This document shows positions 8,470-17,242 of a stretch of DNA of 64,000 nt, one piece after another (the stretch's first letter is position 1; each line of letters opens with the position of its first letter). Made by a program: the position numbers and the translations under genes. The DNA is from Fuscovulum ytuae (GTDB taxonomy: Bacteria > Pseudomonadota > Alphaproteobacteria > Rhodobacterales > Rhodobacteraceae), in the NCBI RefSeq assembly GCF_029953595.1, contig NZ_CP124535.1, positions 3,765,001 through 3,829,000 of the forward strand. The letters run 5' to 3'. The notes beneath the pieces are model-generated. The model saw only the letters and a program-made list of their open reading frames with translations. It did no database searches and was not told the DNA's origin.

Positions 8470-9819
8470 ATGACGGGGACGATCGAACTTCCTTTATGGC
8501 TGGTGGTGCTGGTTTTGGTCCTTGCGGCCATTGCGGCGCTTGACCGTATCCTTGCCCCCTCGGTCCGGTGGTTCTTTCGCCGCCGGATGGAACGGGCCGT
8601 GGCGCGGCTGAACGAGCGGCTGGAGCGGCCCATCGCGCCGTTCAAGCTGGCGCAGCGGTATGACATGATCCTGCGGCTGGCCTATGACCCGCAGGTGATG
8701 CAGGCGGTGGCCGAGCATGCCGCCGAGACAGGCGTGCCCCCCACCGTGGCGATGCAGGAGGCGCGCGACTATGCGCGCGAAATCGTGCCCGCCTTTTCGG
8801 CCACCATGTATTTCGGCTTTGCCGTGCAGGTGGCGCGCTGGCTGACGCGGCAATTCTATCGCGTGCGGATCGGGCGGATCGACCCGGCGCTGGCGCAGGT
8901 GGATGATCGTGCGACGGTCGTCTTCGTGATGAACCACCGCAGCAATATGGATTACGTGCTGGTGACTTGGCTGATCGCGGATCGGTCGGCGATTTCCTAT
9001 GCCGTGGGGGAATGGGCGCGGGTCTGGCCTTTGTCGCGACTGATCCGTGGGATGGGGGCCTATTTCATTAGGCGCGGGTCGCGCAATGCCCTGTATCGGC
9101 GGGTGTTGGCGCGTTTTGTCCAGATGTCGGCGCAGGAAGGGGTGGCGCAAGCGATCTTTCCGGAAGGGGGGCTTTCGCTGGATGGCCGGGTGGGGCAGGC
9201 GAAGCTGGGCCTTTTATCCTATTTCGTATCCGGGTTCGATCAGACGGGGCGGGATATTTTGTTTGTACCAGTTGGGCTTGCCTATGACCGGGTGATGGAG
9301 GATCGGCTGCTGACCGAGGCGGGGCGGACGGGGGTGCGGCGGTTCCGGCCCAGCTTGTTCGGGGTGCTGACCTTTGTCTTTCGCATGGGGTGGCGGGCGC
9401 TGCGGGGGAATTTCCCCGGCTTTGGCGCGACGGCAGCGGGTTTTGGTGCGCCGATCAGCCTGCGCGTCTTTCTGGCAGGGCGGGCGGAGGATGCGACCGA
9501 GGCGTTGGGGGAGGAGTTGATGGCTCGGGTGGCGCGGGCCGTGCCGATCCTGCCCGTGCCTTTGGTCGCGGCGGCGCTGGAGGCGGGGGTTCAGGATCGC
9601 GCGGCGCTGGTCGCCGAAGTGACGCGGCTGGTGGGGGTGTTGGCTGCGAAGGATGCGGTGCTGCGACTGCATCCACAGGGGGTGGAGCCCACGGTGGACG
9701 AGGCGCTTTTGCATTTGCAGCGGCGCGGGCTGGTCGGGCCGGATTTGGCGATCAGGGATGAGAAGCGGGCGGTGGTGGCCTTTTACGCGGCATCGGTGCG
9801 GCAGCGGCTGGAGATGTGA
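8470..9819 (+). CDS. PlsB-like glycerol-3-phosphate 1-O-acyltransferase
   Basis: The protein (449 aa) has an N-terminal hydrophobic helix (~residues 8-25) and an acyltransferase core with the HX4D motif NHRSNMDYV. The downstream glycerol-phosphate-binding motif IFPEGGLSLDG is also present, as in PlsB-type enzymes that acylate sn-glycerol-3-phosphate at the membrane to start phospholipid synthesis. It is much shorter than E. coli PlsB (807 aa) and resembles the compact alphaproteobacterial form. It sits between the 8118 gene and ccr, all on the plus strand. A 1-acylglycerol-3-phosphate acyltransferase activity cannot be excluded from motifs alone. Confidence 0.85.
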   Translation: MTGTIELPLWLVVLVLVLAAIAALDRILAPSVRWFFRRRMERAVARLNERLERPIAPFKLAQRYDMILRLAYDPQVMQAVAEHAAETGVPPTVAMQEARDYAREIVPAFSATMYFGFAVQVARWLTRQFYRVRIGRIDPALAQVDDRATVVFVMNHRSNMDYVLVTWLIADRSAISYAVGEWARVWPLSRLIRGMGAYFIRRGSRNALYRRVLARFVQMSAQEGVAQAIFPEGGLSLDGRVGQAKLGLLSYFVSGFDQTGRDILFVPVGLAYDRVMEDRLLTEAGRTGVRRFRPSLFGVLTFVFRMGWRALRGNFPGFGATAAGFGAPISLRVFLAGRAEDATEALGEELMARVARAVPILPVPLVAAALEAGVQDRAALVAEVTRLVGVLAAKDAVLRLHPQGVEPTVDEALLHLQRRGLVGPDLAIRDEKRAVVAFYAASVRQRLEM

Positions 9820-9977
9820 GGGGTTAGGCTGTGCCGAACTGCGACGCTGCGACGCGGCGGACATAAAATTACAAAATTTCCGTCTTCTCTATTGCAATGT
9901 TGCGCGTGCATCCTCTATTCCTTCGCCAAGGGCGCCGATTCTGCGGCGCGGCATTGGGTTCAGAGGGAGGCCGGAGG

Positions 9978-11270
9978 ATGGCTTTGGATAACCAGCAGCA
10001 GATCGTCGCCTATGACGCACCGAAAAAGGACCTCTATGAATTGGGCGAGATGCCCCCGCTGGGCCATGTTCCGGCGAAGATGTATTCCTGGGCCATCCGG
10101 CGTGAACGCCATGGCCAGCCGGATGAGGCATTTCAGGTGGAAGTGGTGGACACCTGGAAGATCGACAGCCATGAGGTGCTTGTCCTCGTGATGGCGGCGG
10201 GGGTGAATTACAACGGCGTCTGGGCGGCGCTGGGCCAGCCAATCAGCCCCTTTGATGGCCACAAGATGCCCTATCACATCGCGGGTTCCGATGCGGCGGG
10301 CATCGTCTGGGCGGTGGGCGACAAGGTGAAGCGTTGGAAGGTGGGCGACGAGGTCGTGATCCACTGCAACCAAGACGATGGCGACGACGAGGAATGCAAC
10401 GGCGGCGATCCGATGTTTTCGCCCACGCAGCGCATCTGGGGCTATGAGACGCCGGATGGGTCTTTCGCGCAATTCACGCGGGTGCAGGCGCAGCAATTGA
10501 TGCCGCGGCCCAAGCATCTGAGCTGGGAAGAAAGCGCCTGCTATACGCTGACACTGGCTACGGCCTATCGGATGCTGTTTGGCCATGAACCCCATGACCT
10601 GAAGCCCGGTCAGAACGTGCTGGTTTGGGGCGCGTCGGGCGGCCTTGGCGTCTATGCGATCCAGCTGATCAATACCGCGGGCGCGAATGCGATCGGGGTG
10701 ATTTCCGACGAAAGCAAGCGTGATTTCGTGATGGGTCTTGGCGCGAAGGGCGTCATCAACCGGAATGAGTTCAAATGCTGGGGCCAATTGCCCAAGGTGA
10801 ACAGCCCGGAATATGCCGAATGGCTTAAGGAAGCGCGGCGCTTTGGCAAGGCGATCTGGGATATCACGGGCAAGGGTGTGAATGTCGACATGGTGTTCGA
10901 ACATCCCGGCGAGGCGACCTTCCCGGTGTCGTCGCTGGTCTGCAAGAAGGGCGGCATGGTGGTGATCTGCGCGGGTACCACCGGGTTCAACTGCACCTTC
11001 GATGTCCGCTACATGTGGATGCACCAGAAGCGCCTGCAGGGCAGCCATTTCGCCCATCTGAAACAGGCGAGTGCTGCCAACAAACTGATGATTGAGCGGC
11101 GGTTGGATCCCTGCATGTCCGAGGTCTTTCCTTGGGCCGAGATTCCGCAGGCGCATGTGAAGATGCTGAAAAATCAGCACAAGCCGGGGAATATGGCGGT
11201 TTTGGTGCAGGCGCCGCGCGCGGGTCTGCGCACCTTTGAGGATACGCTGGAGGCGTCGCGCGGTCTGTAA
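9978..11270 (+). CDS. ccr: Crotonyl-CoA carboxylase/reductase
   Basis: Ccr reductively carboxylates crotonyl-CoA to ethylmalonyl-CoA with NADPH and CO2, the key step of the ethylmalonyl-CoA pathway. The start at 9978 follows GGAGG and gives 430 residues, the usual Ccr length. It is an MDR-superfamily enzyme: an N-terminal GroES-like part (VLVMAAGVNYNGVWAALG), then a Rossmann domain with VLVWGASGGLGVYAIQL. The NQDDGDDEECNGGDPM insert and the KRLQGSHFAHLKQA segment are typical of Ccr and not of simple crotonyl-CoA reductases. An AT-rich 157-bp upstream gap containing ACATAAAATTACAAAATTT probably holds the promoter. An intrinsic terminator follows. Confidence 0.97.
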   Translation: MALDNQQQIVAYDAPKKDLYELGEMPPLGHVPAKMYSWAIRRERHGQPDEAFQVEVVDTWKIDSHEVLVLVMAAGVNYNGVWAALGQPISPFDGHKMPYHIAGSDAAGIVWAVGDKVKRWKVGDEVVIHCNQDDGDDEECNGGDPMFSPTQRIWGYETPDGSFAQFTRVQAQQLMPRPKHLSWEESACYTLTLATAYRMLFGHEPHDLKPGQNVLVWGASGGLGVYAIQLINTAGANAIGVISDESKRDFVMGLGAKGVINRNEFKCWGQLPKVNSPEYAEWLKEARRFGKAIWDITGKGVNVDMVFEHPGEATFPVSSLVCKKGGMVVICAGTTGFNCTFDVRYMWMHQKRLQGSHFAHLKQASAANKLMIERRLDPCMSEVFPWAEIPQAHVKMLKNQHKPGNMAVLVQAPRAGLRTFEDTLEASRGL

Positions 11271-11291
11271 GGGCCGACGCATCGGATAGGG

Positions 11292-11328
11292 GGCGCGCCG
11301 GGGAATTCCCCGGCGCGCCTTTTCCTTT
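11292..11328 (+). terminator. Intrinsic terminator of ccr
   Basis: A perfect palindrome (outer arms GGCGCGCC, inner GGGGAATTCCCC) at 11292-11319 is followed by TTTTCCTTT, a standard Rho-independent terminator 21 bases after the ccr stop. Confidence 0.9.
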
Positions 11329-11387
11329 GGGCGGGGGGAAGTCATGGCCCCTCGCATCTTCGCGGCGGTGGCTTTATGGTCGCGCGC

Positions 11388-12905
11388 ATGACGGTTCCGG
11401 TGACCCTTTCCGACGATCAGGCCGAAGCCTTTGACCGCGTGGCGGCAGAGCTTTTTGCCAATGGCATCGACCTGACGGCAGGTGAGTTGACGCCGCGCGC
11501 AGAAGGCAAGCCTTCGGTTTTGGCCGTGGTGGGCAAGGCCGGATCGGGCAAGACGATGCTGCTGGCGGGGTTGACGAAGGCGCTGATCTCGGCCGGGGTA
11601 GAGGTGATTTCCGGCGATTACGAAGGGCGGCGGCGGAAGGATCGCCGCACGCTGGCCATTCTGGCGCCCACCAACAAGGCGGCAAGCGTGCTGCGTCTGC
11701 GGGGGGTGCCGGCGACGACGATCCACCGCATCCTTTATACGCCAGTCTACGACCCGGAATATGAGCGCATCGCAGAATGGCTGACGGGGCAGGGCGAAAG
11801 GCCCGTGGTCGAGGGGTTGACCGATCTGGCATTGGATCGGGCCTTTGCCTTTTATCAACAAGTTGCCTCGGTTCCGGGGGCCTTGGCGGCTGCGGGATTG
11901 AAAGGTTCGGACTTCATCAAGGGTTGGAAGCGGCGAGAGGAGCCGCTGGATGTGGGGTTCATCGACGAATCCTCGATGCTGGATGAGCGGCAGTTGGAGG
12001 ATTTGCGGGAGATCTTTCCGACGCTGGTTCTGTTCGGCGATCCGGCGCAGTTGGCCCCGGTGGGGCTGTCGGGCGAGATGGTTTTTGACCGCCTGCCCGC
12101 GACGCGGCGGTTGGTGCTGAACCGAATCCATCGGCAGGCCGAGGATAACCCGATCCTTGATCTGGCCCATGCGCTGGGGGATGAGGGGCTTCGTTTTGAG
12201 GCCTTTGAGCGGATGGTGGAGGATGCGGCACGGTCCGATGACCGGGTGGTGATGGCCGAGCGGGTGGATGCCGATATGATGGCGCGGTCGCCTGTTCTGG
12301 TCTGGCGGAATGCGACGCGCATCCGGTTGATCCATGCCTTCCGCGGGGCCTTTGGTGCGCCGGAGGATGAACTGCTGCCGGGGGAGCCGCTGATCTGTGA
12401 CGGGATCGAATTGCCGCTGAAGCATCGCAAGAAGCGGATCGATCTGGAGGCGCGGGGTCTGATCAAGGGGGCGCAGGTGATCTATCTGGGCCCCGGATCG
12501 AAACCCGGTTTCGCCAAGCTGCATGTGGTGGGGGCAGAGGAGCCGCAGGTATCAGCCGCCTCAATCATCAAGATCGAAAAGCCCGAGGAGGAGGAGCCCT
12601 TCATCCCATCGGCGGCGACGATGGGGGCGGCCTTTCTGCATGGCGCGGCGGTGACGATCCACAAGGCGCAAGGCAGCCAGTGGGAGGATGTGCAGGTCTT
12701 TGCCCCCGATATCTGGGCCGCCGCACAAGCGGGGCGGAGCGAGGCGGGGGTGCCCTTGTGGAAGCGGCTGGCCTATGTGGCGATCACGCGGGCGGAAAAG
12801 CGGCTGTTCTGGGTGACCCGCTACCGTCTGGCACGGCCACAGGGGCCGCTTTCGGTGGCCGATCTGCGCAAGGGGCCCGCCGCGCTGGCGCTTGAGGCGG
12901 AGTAG
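11388..12905 (+). CDS. RecD-like ATP-dependent DNA helicase (superfamily 1)
   Basis: The protein (505 aa from ATG 11388; an upstream in-frame ATG at 11376 adds four residues) carries Walker A GKAGSGKT near residue 45 and Walker B FIDESSMLD. It also has the motif III region LFGDPAQLAPVG, and the C-terminal UvrD/RecD box (TIHKAQGSQWEDVQVF, AITRAEKRLFW). These are SF1 helicase motifs of the RecD2-like single-subunit type. No RecB or RecC gene is nearby. It probably acts in DNA repair or replication, but the substrate is not shown by context. The stop codon overlaps a palindromic structure that may terminate transcription. Confidence 0.88.
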   Translation: MTVPVTLSDDQAEAFDRVAAELFANGIDLTAGELTPRAEGKPSVLAVVGKAGSGKTMLLAGLTKALISAGVEVISGDYEGRRRKDRRTLAILAPTNKAASVLRLRGVPATTIHRILYTPVYDPEYERIAEWLTGQGERPVVEGLTDLALDRAFAFYQQVASVPGALAAAGLKGSDFIKGWKRREEPLDVGFIDESSMLDERQLEDLREIFPTLVLFGDPAQLAPVGLSGEMVFDRLPATRRLVLNRIHRQAEDNPILDLAHALGDEGLRFEAFERMVEDAARSDDRVVMAERVDADMMARSPVLVWRNATRIRLIHAFRGAFGAPEDELLPGEPLICDGIELPLKHRKKRIDLEARGLIKGAQVIYLGPGSKPGFAKLHVVGAEEPQVSAASIIKIEKPEEEEPFIPSAATMGAAFLHGAAVTIHKAQGSQWEDVQVFAPDIWAAAQAGRSEAGVPLWKRLAYVAITRAEKRLFWVTRYRLARPQGPLSVADLRKGPAALALEAE

Positions 12906-12947
12906 CGAAATTCCTTGGAAGATTTCGCTATTTTCTTCGAAGAAAAT
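12905..12947. repeat. Double palindrome after the helicase gene
   Basis: 12905-12928 is an imperfect palindrome (GCGAAATTCC ... GGAA-GA-TTTCGC, two-base bulge). 12930-12947 is a perfect 18-base palindrome with arms ATTTTCTTC/GAAGAAAAT. The first arm begins on the last base of the helicase stop codon. There is no long T tract, so a terminator role is possible but not clear. AT-rich stems set it apart from the surrounding GC-rich hairpins. Confidence 0.55.
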
Positions 12948-12999
12948 TGTATCAGGCCGGCGGGTTGGATAGGCTTTGCCCAAGATCAGGAGGCACAAG

Positions 13000-13236
13000 A
13001 TGCGCTGCGTTTTCGTCCAGTTCCGTTGCACCCCCGGCAAGACCTATGAAGTGGCCGATGCCATCTATAACCGCGAGGTGGTGAGCGAGCTTTATTCCAC
13101 CAGCGGGGAATATGACCTGATCGCGAAGGTCTATATCCCCGATGACGAGGATGTGGGGCATTACCTGTCGTCCCGGTTGTTCGATATTCCGGGGATCGTG
13201 CGAACGCTGACGACGATGACCTTCAAGGCGTTCTGA
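13000..13236 (+). CDS. Stand-alone Lrp/AsnC ligand-binding (RAM) domain protein
   Basis: The start at 13000 is preceded by CAGGAGG and gives 78 residues. The sequence (MRCVFVQFRCTPGKTYEVAD, then a STSGEYDLIAKVYIPDDEDV core and IPGIVRTLTTMTFKAF end) fits the alpha-beta sandwich of the Lrp/AsnC effector domain. There is no helix-turn-helix domain. Such stand-alone RAM domains bind amino acids and may modulate full-length Lrp proteins through mixed oligomers. The partner is not in the window. The upstream palindromes separate it from the helicase gene. Confidence 0.85.
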   Translation: MRCVFVQFRCTPGKTYEVADAIYNREVVSELYSTSGEYDLIAKVYIPDDEDVGHYLSSRLFDIPGIVRTLTTMTFKAF

Positions 13237-13285
13237 GCGGGGCGGTCTGACATTCGTTCTTGGCTGCGTCGCGCCCTTGGCAGGC

Positions 13286-13359
13286 GTTGCAGGGGGCTTT
13301 GCTCCCCCTCGCCGCCTTTGGCGGCTCACCCCCGCAGAGTATTTGTCGCCAAGATGAAG
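13286..13359. repeat. Hairpin-plus-core dispersed element, copy A
   Basis: GTTGCAGGGGGC...GCTCCCCC and GCCGCC-TTT-GGCGGC hairpins precede the core at 13337-13359 (GAGTATTT-GTC-GCCAAGATGAAG). It lies between the Lrp-like gene and the pyrD stop. The same architecture recurs at 38383-38456, and the core recurs at 17581, 36766, 41937 and 54144. On the minus strand the hairpins would follow pyrD and could terminate it. Confidence 0.75.
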
Positions 13360-13366
13360 GGGCGGG

Positions 13367-14428
13367 TCAGAGCCAGCGGTCGCGGCCCGTGCCGGTGGCA
13401 TCGGTGACACGGGCAAAGCCGTGTTTTTTGGCGAGCGTGTCAAGGCCTTGGGCGATGCGGGGGATGAGGGAGAGGCCCTCATAGACCATGGCGGTGTACA
13501 GTTGCACGGCGCTGGCCCCGGCGCGGATTTTTTCCCAAGCCTGTTCGGGGGTGGAGATGCCGCCCACGCCGATGAGGGGGAGTTTGCCATCGGTCAGCTG
13601 CGACAGGCGCGCGAGGGTGCGGGTTGATTTTTCAAACAGCGGCGCACCGGAGAGGCCGCCGGTTTCGCCACGATGCGGGCTTTGCAGGCCGTCGCGGGAG
13701 AGGGTGGTGTTGGTGGCGATGATGCCCGCGATGCCGGAGGCGAGGGCCACTTCCGCGATTTCGGCCAGATCCGCTTCGGTGAGGTCGGGCGCGATCTTCA
13801 GAAAGACGGGGATCGGGCGGGCGAGGCGCGCGCGGGTTTCCATCACGCCCCCAAGAAGGGCGGCGAGGGCGGCGCGGCCTTGCAGATCGCGCAGCTTTTC
13901 GGTGTTGGGGGAAGAGACGTTGACGGTGGCGAAATCGACATGCGGGCCGCAGCGGGCAAGGACGGTGGCGAAATCGGCGGCGCGGTCGGCGCTGTCTTTG
14001 TTGGCGCCGAGGTTGAGGCCGACGGGAACCGGGCCGAGGGTTCGGGCCGCGAGGCGGGTGGCGATGGCCTCCATCCCGTCATTGTTGAAACCGAAGCGAT
14101 TGATGGCGGCGCGGTCTTCCGTCAGGCGGAAGAGGCGCGGTTTCGGGTTGCCCGGTTGTGGGCGAGGGGTGGCAGCCCCCACCTCGACAAAGCCGAAGCC
14201 CGCGCGCGACAGGGGGGCGAGGGCTGTGGCGTTCTTGTCATAGCCGGCGGCGAGGCCCACCGGATTGGGCAGGGAAAGGCCTGCCATCGTTGTGGCAAGG
14301 CCGGGCGAGGTTACGGGGCCGGGGCCGGGGGCGAGGCCCGATTGCAGCGCCTTGATGGAGAGGCCATGCGCCACCTCGGGGTCGAGGCGGTGCAGGAGGG
14401 AGAGGGCAGCGCGTTCGAGAAGGGTCAC
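13367..14428 (-). CDS. pyrD: Dihydroorotate dehydrogenase (quinone), class 2
   Basis: The enzyme oxidises dihydroorotate to orotate and passes electrons to membrane quinone in pyrimidine synthesis. The GTG start at 14428 overlaps the upstream TGA (GTGA) and gives 353 residues beginning [18 protein letters not shown], the amphipathic quinone-site helix of class 2 enzymes. Further motifs are [23 protein letters not shown], the [18 protein letters not shown] segment with the catalytic Ser of class 2, and [16 protein letters not shown] for FMN. It is translationally coupled to the DUF952 gene. Confidence 0.95.
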   Translation of the reverse strand: MTLLERAALSLLHRLDPEVAHGLSIKALQSGLAPGPGPVTSPGLATTMAGLSLPNPVGLAAGYDKNATALAPLSRAGFGFVEVGAATPRPQPGNPKPRLFRLTEDRAAINRFGFNNDGMEAIATRLAARTLGPVPVGLNLGANKDSADRAADFATVLARCGPHVDFATVNVSSPNTEKLRDLQGRAALAALLGGVMETRARLARPIPVFLKIAPDLTEADLAEIAEVALASGIAGIIATNTTLSRDGLQSPHRGETGGLSGAPLFEKSTRTLARLSQLTDGKLPLIGVGGISTPEQAWEKIRAGASAVQLYTAMVYEGLSLIPRIAQGLDTLAKKHGFARVTDATGTGRDRWL

Positions 14429-14763
14429 CACAGGCCTTCGGGGAAGATATGCCCGGTCGCGCCAAGGGGGAGGGACTTGTCCCAGATGACATCGGCCAGA
14501 GTCAGGCGGCGGTAGAGATGCGGAAAGAGCGCGCCACCGCGTGAGGGTTCCCATTTCAGAGCGGGGCCAAGCGTATCGGCGTTCAGGGCGACGAGGACGA
14601 GGTCGCTTTCCGTGGCGAAATGCTTGGCTGCCGTTTCCGCCACCTGCGCGGCGGTGGAGAAGTGGATGAAGCCGTCGGTCACGTCGATGGGGGCACCGTC
14701 GGTTTCACCGGCGGCGCGGAAGGCATCCCATTCGGGGCGGCGGAAGATCTTGTAGATCAGCAT
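14425..14763 (-). CDS. DUF952 domain protein
   Basis: The 112-residue product ([52 protein letters not shown]) matches the DUF952 family, small cytosolic proteins of unknown activity that are often encoded next to pyrD in alphaproteobacteria. The start at 14763 is the last in-frame ATG before the conserved region; the frame continues upstream but without family resemblance. Its stop overlaps the pyrD GTG start. It is divergent from the 5'-nucleotidase gene. Confidence 0.9.
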   Translation of the reverse strand: MLIYKIFRRPEWDAFRAAGETDGAPIDVTDGFIHFSTAAQVAETAAKHFATESDLVLVALNADTLGPALKWEPSRGGALFPHLYRRLTLADVIWDKSLPLGATGHIFPEGLW

Positions 14764-14914
14764 GGGCGGTTCATGCACCGGGCGGGCAGGCGGGTCAATG
14801 GTGCGCGGCGGTTCTGGGATGGTCCGGGGGCGCGGCTTTTCGCGACGTCGGGTTTGACAGGGGGGGATGTGGGCGGCAGGCTGACCCTTCAAGCAACAGA
14901 AGGAGTGGATTTCG

Positions 14915-16513
14915 ATGAGGAGGATTTTCCTTTCCGGTGCGGCGGTTGTCGCGCTTTCTGCCGGGCAGGCGGCGGCGGAATATCGGCTGCATGTGCTGCA
15001 TATCAACGATTTTCACAGCCGTGTGGAGCCGATCAGCAAATCCGATTCCACCTGCGGGGCAGAGGCGGAAGCGGCTGGAGAATGCTTTGGCGGTGCGGCG
15101 CGGGTGGCCACAAAGATTCGCGAGTTGCGGGACGCCCTGACGGCGGCGGGCGAGAATGTGATCGTTCTGGATGCAGGTGATCAGTTTCAGGGCAGTCTGA
15201 TGTACACGACCTATAAGGGGTCCGTGGAAGCCGAGATGATGCAGGCCATCGGATTTGACGCGATGGCGGTGGGCAATCATGAATTTGATGATGGGCCAGA
15301 CGGGCTTGGCGGGTTTCTGGACAAGGTGACCTTCCCCGTCACTTCGGGCAACCTTGATGTGAGCGGGTCGGCGGTTCTGGCCGGGCGGGTGCAGGATCAT
15401 TTGGTGCTTGAGGTGGGGGGCGAGCGGATTGGCATCGTCTCGGCCCTCGCCACGGATACGCCCGAAACATCAAGCCCCGGAGAAAGCGTTGTTTTTCAGG
15501 ATGATATCGCAAGCTTGACGGCGGATGTCGCGGCGCTTGAGGCGGAAGGGGTGACGAAGATCATCGCGCTGACCCATGTCGGCCTGCCGCGGGATCAGGA
15601 GATTGCGGCGGCGGTGCCGGGGATTGATGCGGTGGTGGGCGGGCATTCGCATACCTACCTGTCAGCCCGCGATCCGGCGCGTCATGGCCCCTATCCCACT
15701 TGGGTGACGCGGGGGGAGAGCGATCTTGTCCCCGTGGTGCAGGCCTATGCCTATGGCAAATATGTGGGCCATCTGGAGCTGACCTTTGATGATGCGGGGC
15801 GGTTGGTTCATGCCGGGGGGGATACGATCCTTCTGGATGCCTCGGTTACGCCCGATCCGGCGATTGTGGCGCGGGTGGCGGAACTGGCCGGGCCGATCGA
15901 GGAATTGAAGAACCGGGTTGTGGCCGAGACGGCGGCCCCGATCGACGGGGCGCGGGAGACCTGCCGCGCGGGCGAATGCGAGATGGGCAACCTTGTGGCC
16001 GAGGCGATGCTGGATCGCGTGGCAGATCAAGGGGTTACCATTGCCATCACCAATGGCGGCGGCTTGCGCGCCAGCATCGATGCGGGCCCTGTGACGATGG
16101 GCGAGGTGCTGACGGTGCTGCCTTTCCAGAACACCTTGTCGACCTTTGAGGTGACGGGTGAGGCGATCGTGGCAGCCTTGGAAAACGGGGTGAGCCAGAT
16201 CGAGGACGGGGCCGGACGTTTTCCGCAGGTGGCGGGGCTGAAATACGCCTTCGATCCGGCGGCAGCACCGGGGGCGCGGGTGTCCGAGGTGATGGTGAAG
16301 GCCGGGGCGGATTGGGCGCCGATCGATCCGGCGGCGACCTATAAGGTGGTGTCGAACAACTATGTCCGTGGTGGCGGGGATGGTTATGCGATGTTCAGGT
16401 CGGCGGCCAATGCCTATGATTTCGGCCCTGATCTGGCCGATGTGGCGGCCGAATATCTGGCGAAAAACCTTCCCTATCAACCCTTTACGGATGGGCGCAT
16501 CACCCGTAAGTGA
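14915..16513 (+). CDS. Exported 5'-nucleotidase/2',3'-cyclic phosphodiesterase family protein
   Basis: The 532-residue protein has a Sec signal peptide (~residues 1-21, ending QAAA). The N-terminal metallophosphatase domain has all the metal-site blocks: LHINDFHSR, DAGDQFQG, VGNHEFDDG, THVGL and GGHSHTY. The C-terminal 5'-nucleotidase domain follows with NGGGLRASIDAGPVTMGEVLTVLPF, which holds the substrate-stacking residues. It should dephosphorylate extracellular or periplasmic nucleotides. AAGGAG precedes the ATG. An intrinsic terminator lies 20 bases after the stop, so it is probably transcribed alone. Confidence 0.93.
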   Translation: MRRIFLSGAAVVALSAGQAAAEYRLHVLHINDFHSRVEPISKSDSTCGAEAEAAGECFGGAARVATKIRELRDALTAAGENVIVLDAGDQFQGSLMYTTYKGSVEAEMMQAIGFDAMAVGNHEFDDGPDGLGGFLDKVTFPVTSGNLDVSGSAVLAGRVQDHLVLEVGGERIGIVSALATDTPETSSPGESVVFQDDIASLTADVAALEAEGVTKIIALTHVGLPRDQEIAAAVPGIDAVVGGHSHTYLSARDPARHGPYPTWVTRGESDLVPVVQAYAYGKYVGHLELTFDDAGRLVHAGGDTILLDASVTPDPAIVARVAELAGPIEELKNRVVAETAAPIDGARETCRAGECEMGNLVAEAMLDRVADQGVTIAITNGGGLRASIDAGPVTMGEVLTVLPFQNTLSTFEVTGEAIVAALENGVSQIEDGAGRFPQVAGLKYAFDPAAAPGARVSEVMVKAGADWAPIDPAATYKVVSNNYVRGGGDGYAMFRSAANAYDFGPDLADVAAEYLAKNLPYQPFTDGRITRK

Positions 16514-16533
16514 GGGTTTGTGGACGGCTTTCT

Positions 16534-16566
16534 GACCGCCCCCCCAAGGGGGCGGTCTTTTCTTTC
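16534..16566 (+). terminator. Intrinsic terminator of the 5'-nucleotidase gene
   Basis: GACCGCCCCC, a CCAA-like loop, and GGGGGCGGTC form a 10-bp stem followed by TTTTCTTT. Confidence 0.92.
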
Positions 16567-16591
16567 GGGGGGCTTTGACTAGGATGGCGGC

Positions 16592-17242
16592 ATGTGCGGG
16601 CGCTTTACCATCACCCATCCAGACGAGGCGATTGCGCGGCTGTTTGATGCCGTGATCGGGAATGATCTGCCGCCTGTGCCACGGTTCAATATCTGCCCCA
16701 CGACGCAAGTGGCGGTGGTGACATCTGAGGGCGGCGCGCGGCGGTTGCGGGCGATGCGGTGGGGGTTCATCCCGGCCTGGTACAAGGCCCCGAATGACGG
16801 GCCGCTGATCATCAATGCGCGGTCCGACACAATCGCCACCAAGCCTGCCTTCCGCGAGGCCGTCAGGGCGCGGCGCTGCATCGTTCCGGCCTCTGGCTTT
16901 TACGAATGGCAGGCGGTGGAGGGGCGGAAATTGCCTTGGTATTTCAAGCGGATGGATGGGAACCCCATGGCCTTTGCCGGAATTTGGCAGAGGTGGGGGG
17001 AGATTGACACCGTCGCCATCGTCTCGACCGAGGCTGGGCCGGGGATGGCGGGACTGCATCACCGCGAGGCGGTGGTTCTGGAGCGGGGGGATTGGCCCCT
17101 GTGGCTGGGTGAGGCGGGGCATGGGGCGGCGGTCCTGATGAAGGCCTCGGCCGAGGGGGTGTTGACCTGCCATCGGGTGGATGCGCGGGTGAATTCCAAC
17201 CGGGCCGAGGGGCCGGAGTTGATCGAGCCTGTAACTGTCTGA
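16592..17242 (+). CDS. SOS response-associated peptidase (SRAP; YedK/HMCES family)
   Basis: The protein (216 aa) starts MCGRFT, the SRAP hallmark in which Cys2 becomes the N-terminal nucleophile and crosslinks to abasic sites in single-stranded DNA. Other conserved blocks are MRWGFIPAW, INARSDTI, VPASGFYEW (catalytic Glu region) and the AGLHHREAVVL His region. It protects abasic sites during replication. The next 500 bases hold no gene. Confidence 0.93.
   Translation: MCGRFTITHPDEAIARLFDAVIGNDLPPVPRFNICPTTQVAVVTSEGGARRLRAMRWGFIPAWYKAPNDGPLIINARSDTIATKPAFREAVRARRCIVPASGFYEWQAVEGRKLPWYFKRMDGNPMAFAGIWQRWGEIDTVAIVSTEAGPGMAGLHHREAVVLERGDWPLWLGEAGHGAAVLMKASAEGVLTCHRVDARVNSNRAEGPELIEPVTV

Noticed and set aside
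9960-12524. 854-codon open frame on the minus strand
   Set aside because: It is antisense to ccr and the helicase gene and crosses the ccr terminator; its Arg/His/Gln-rich composition is typical of a shadow frame.
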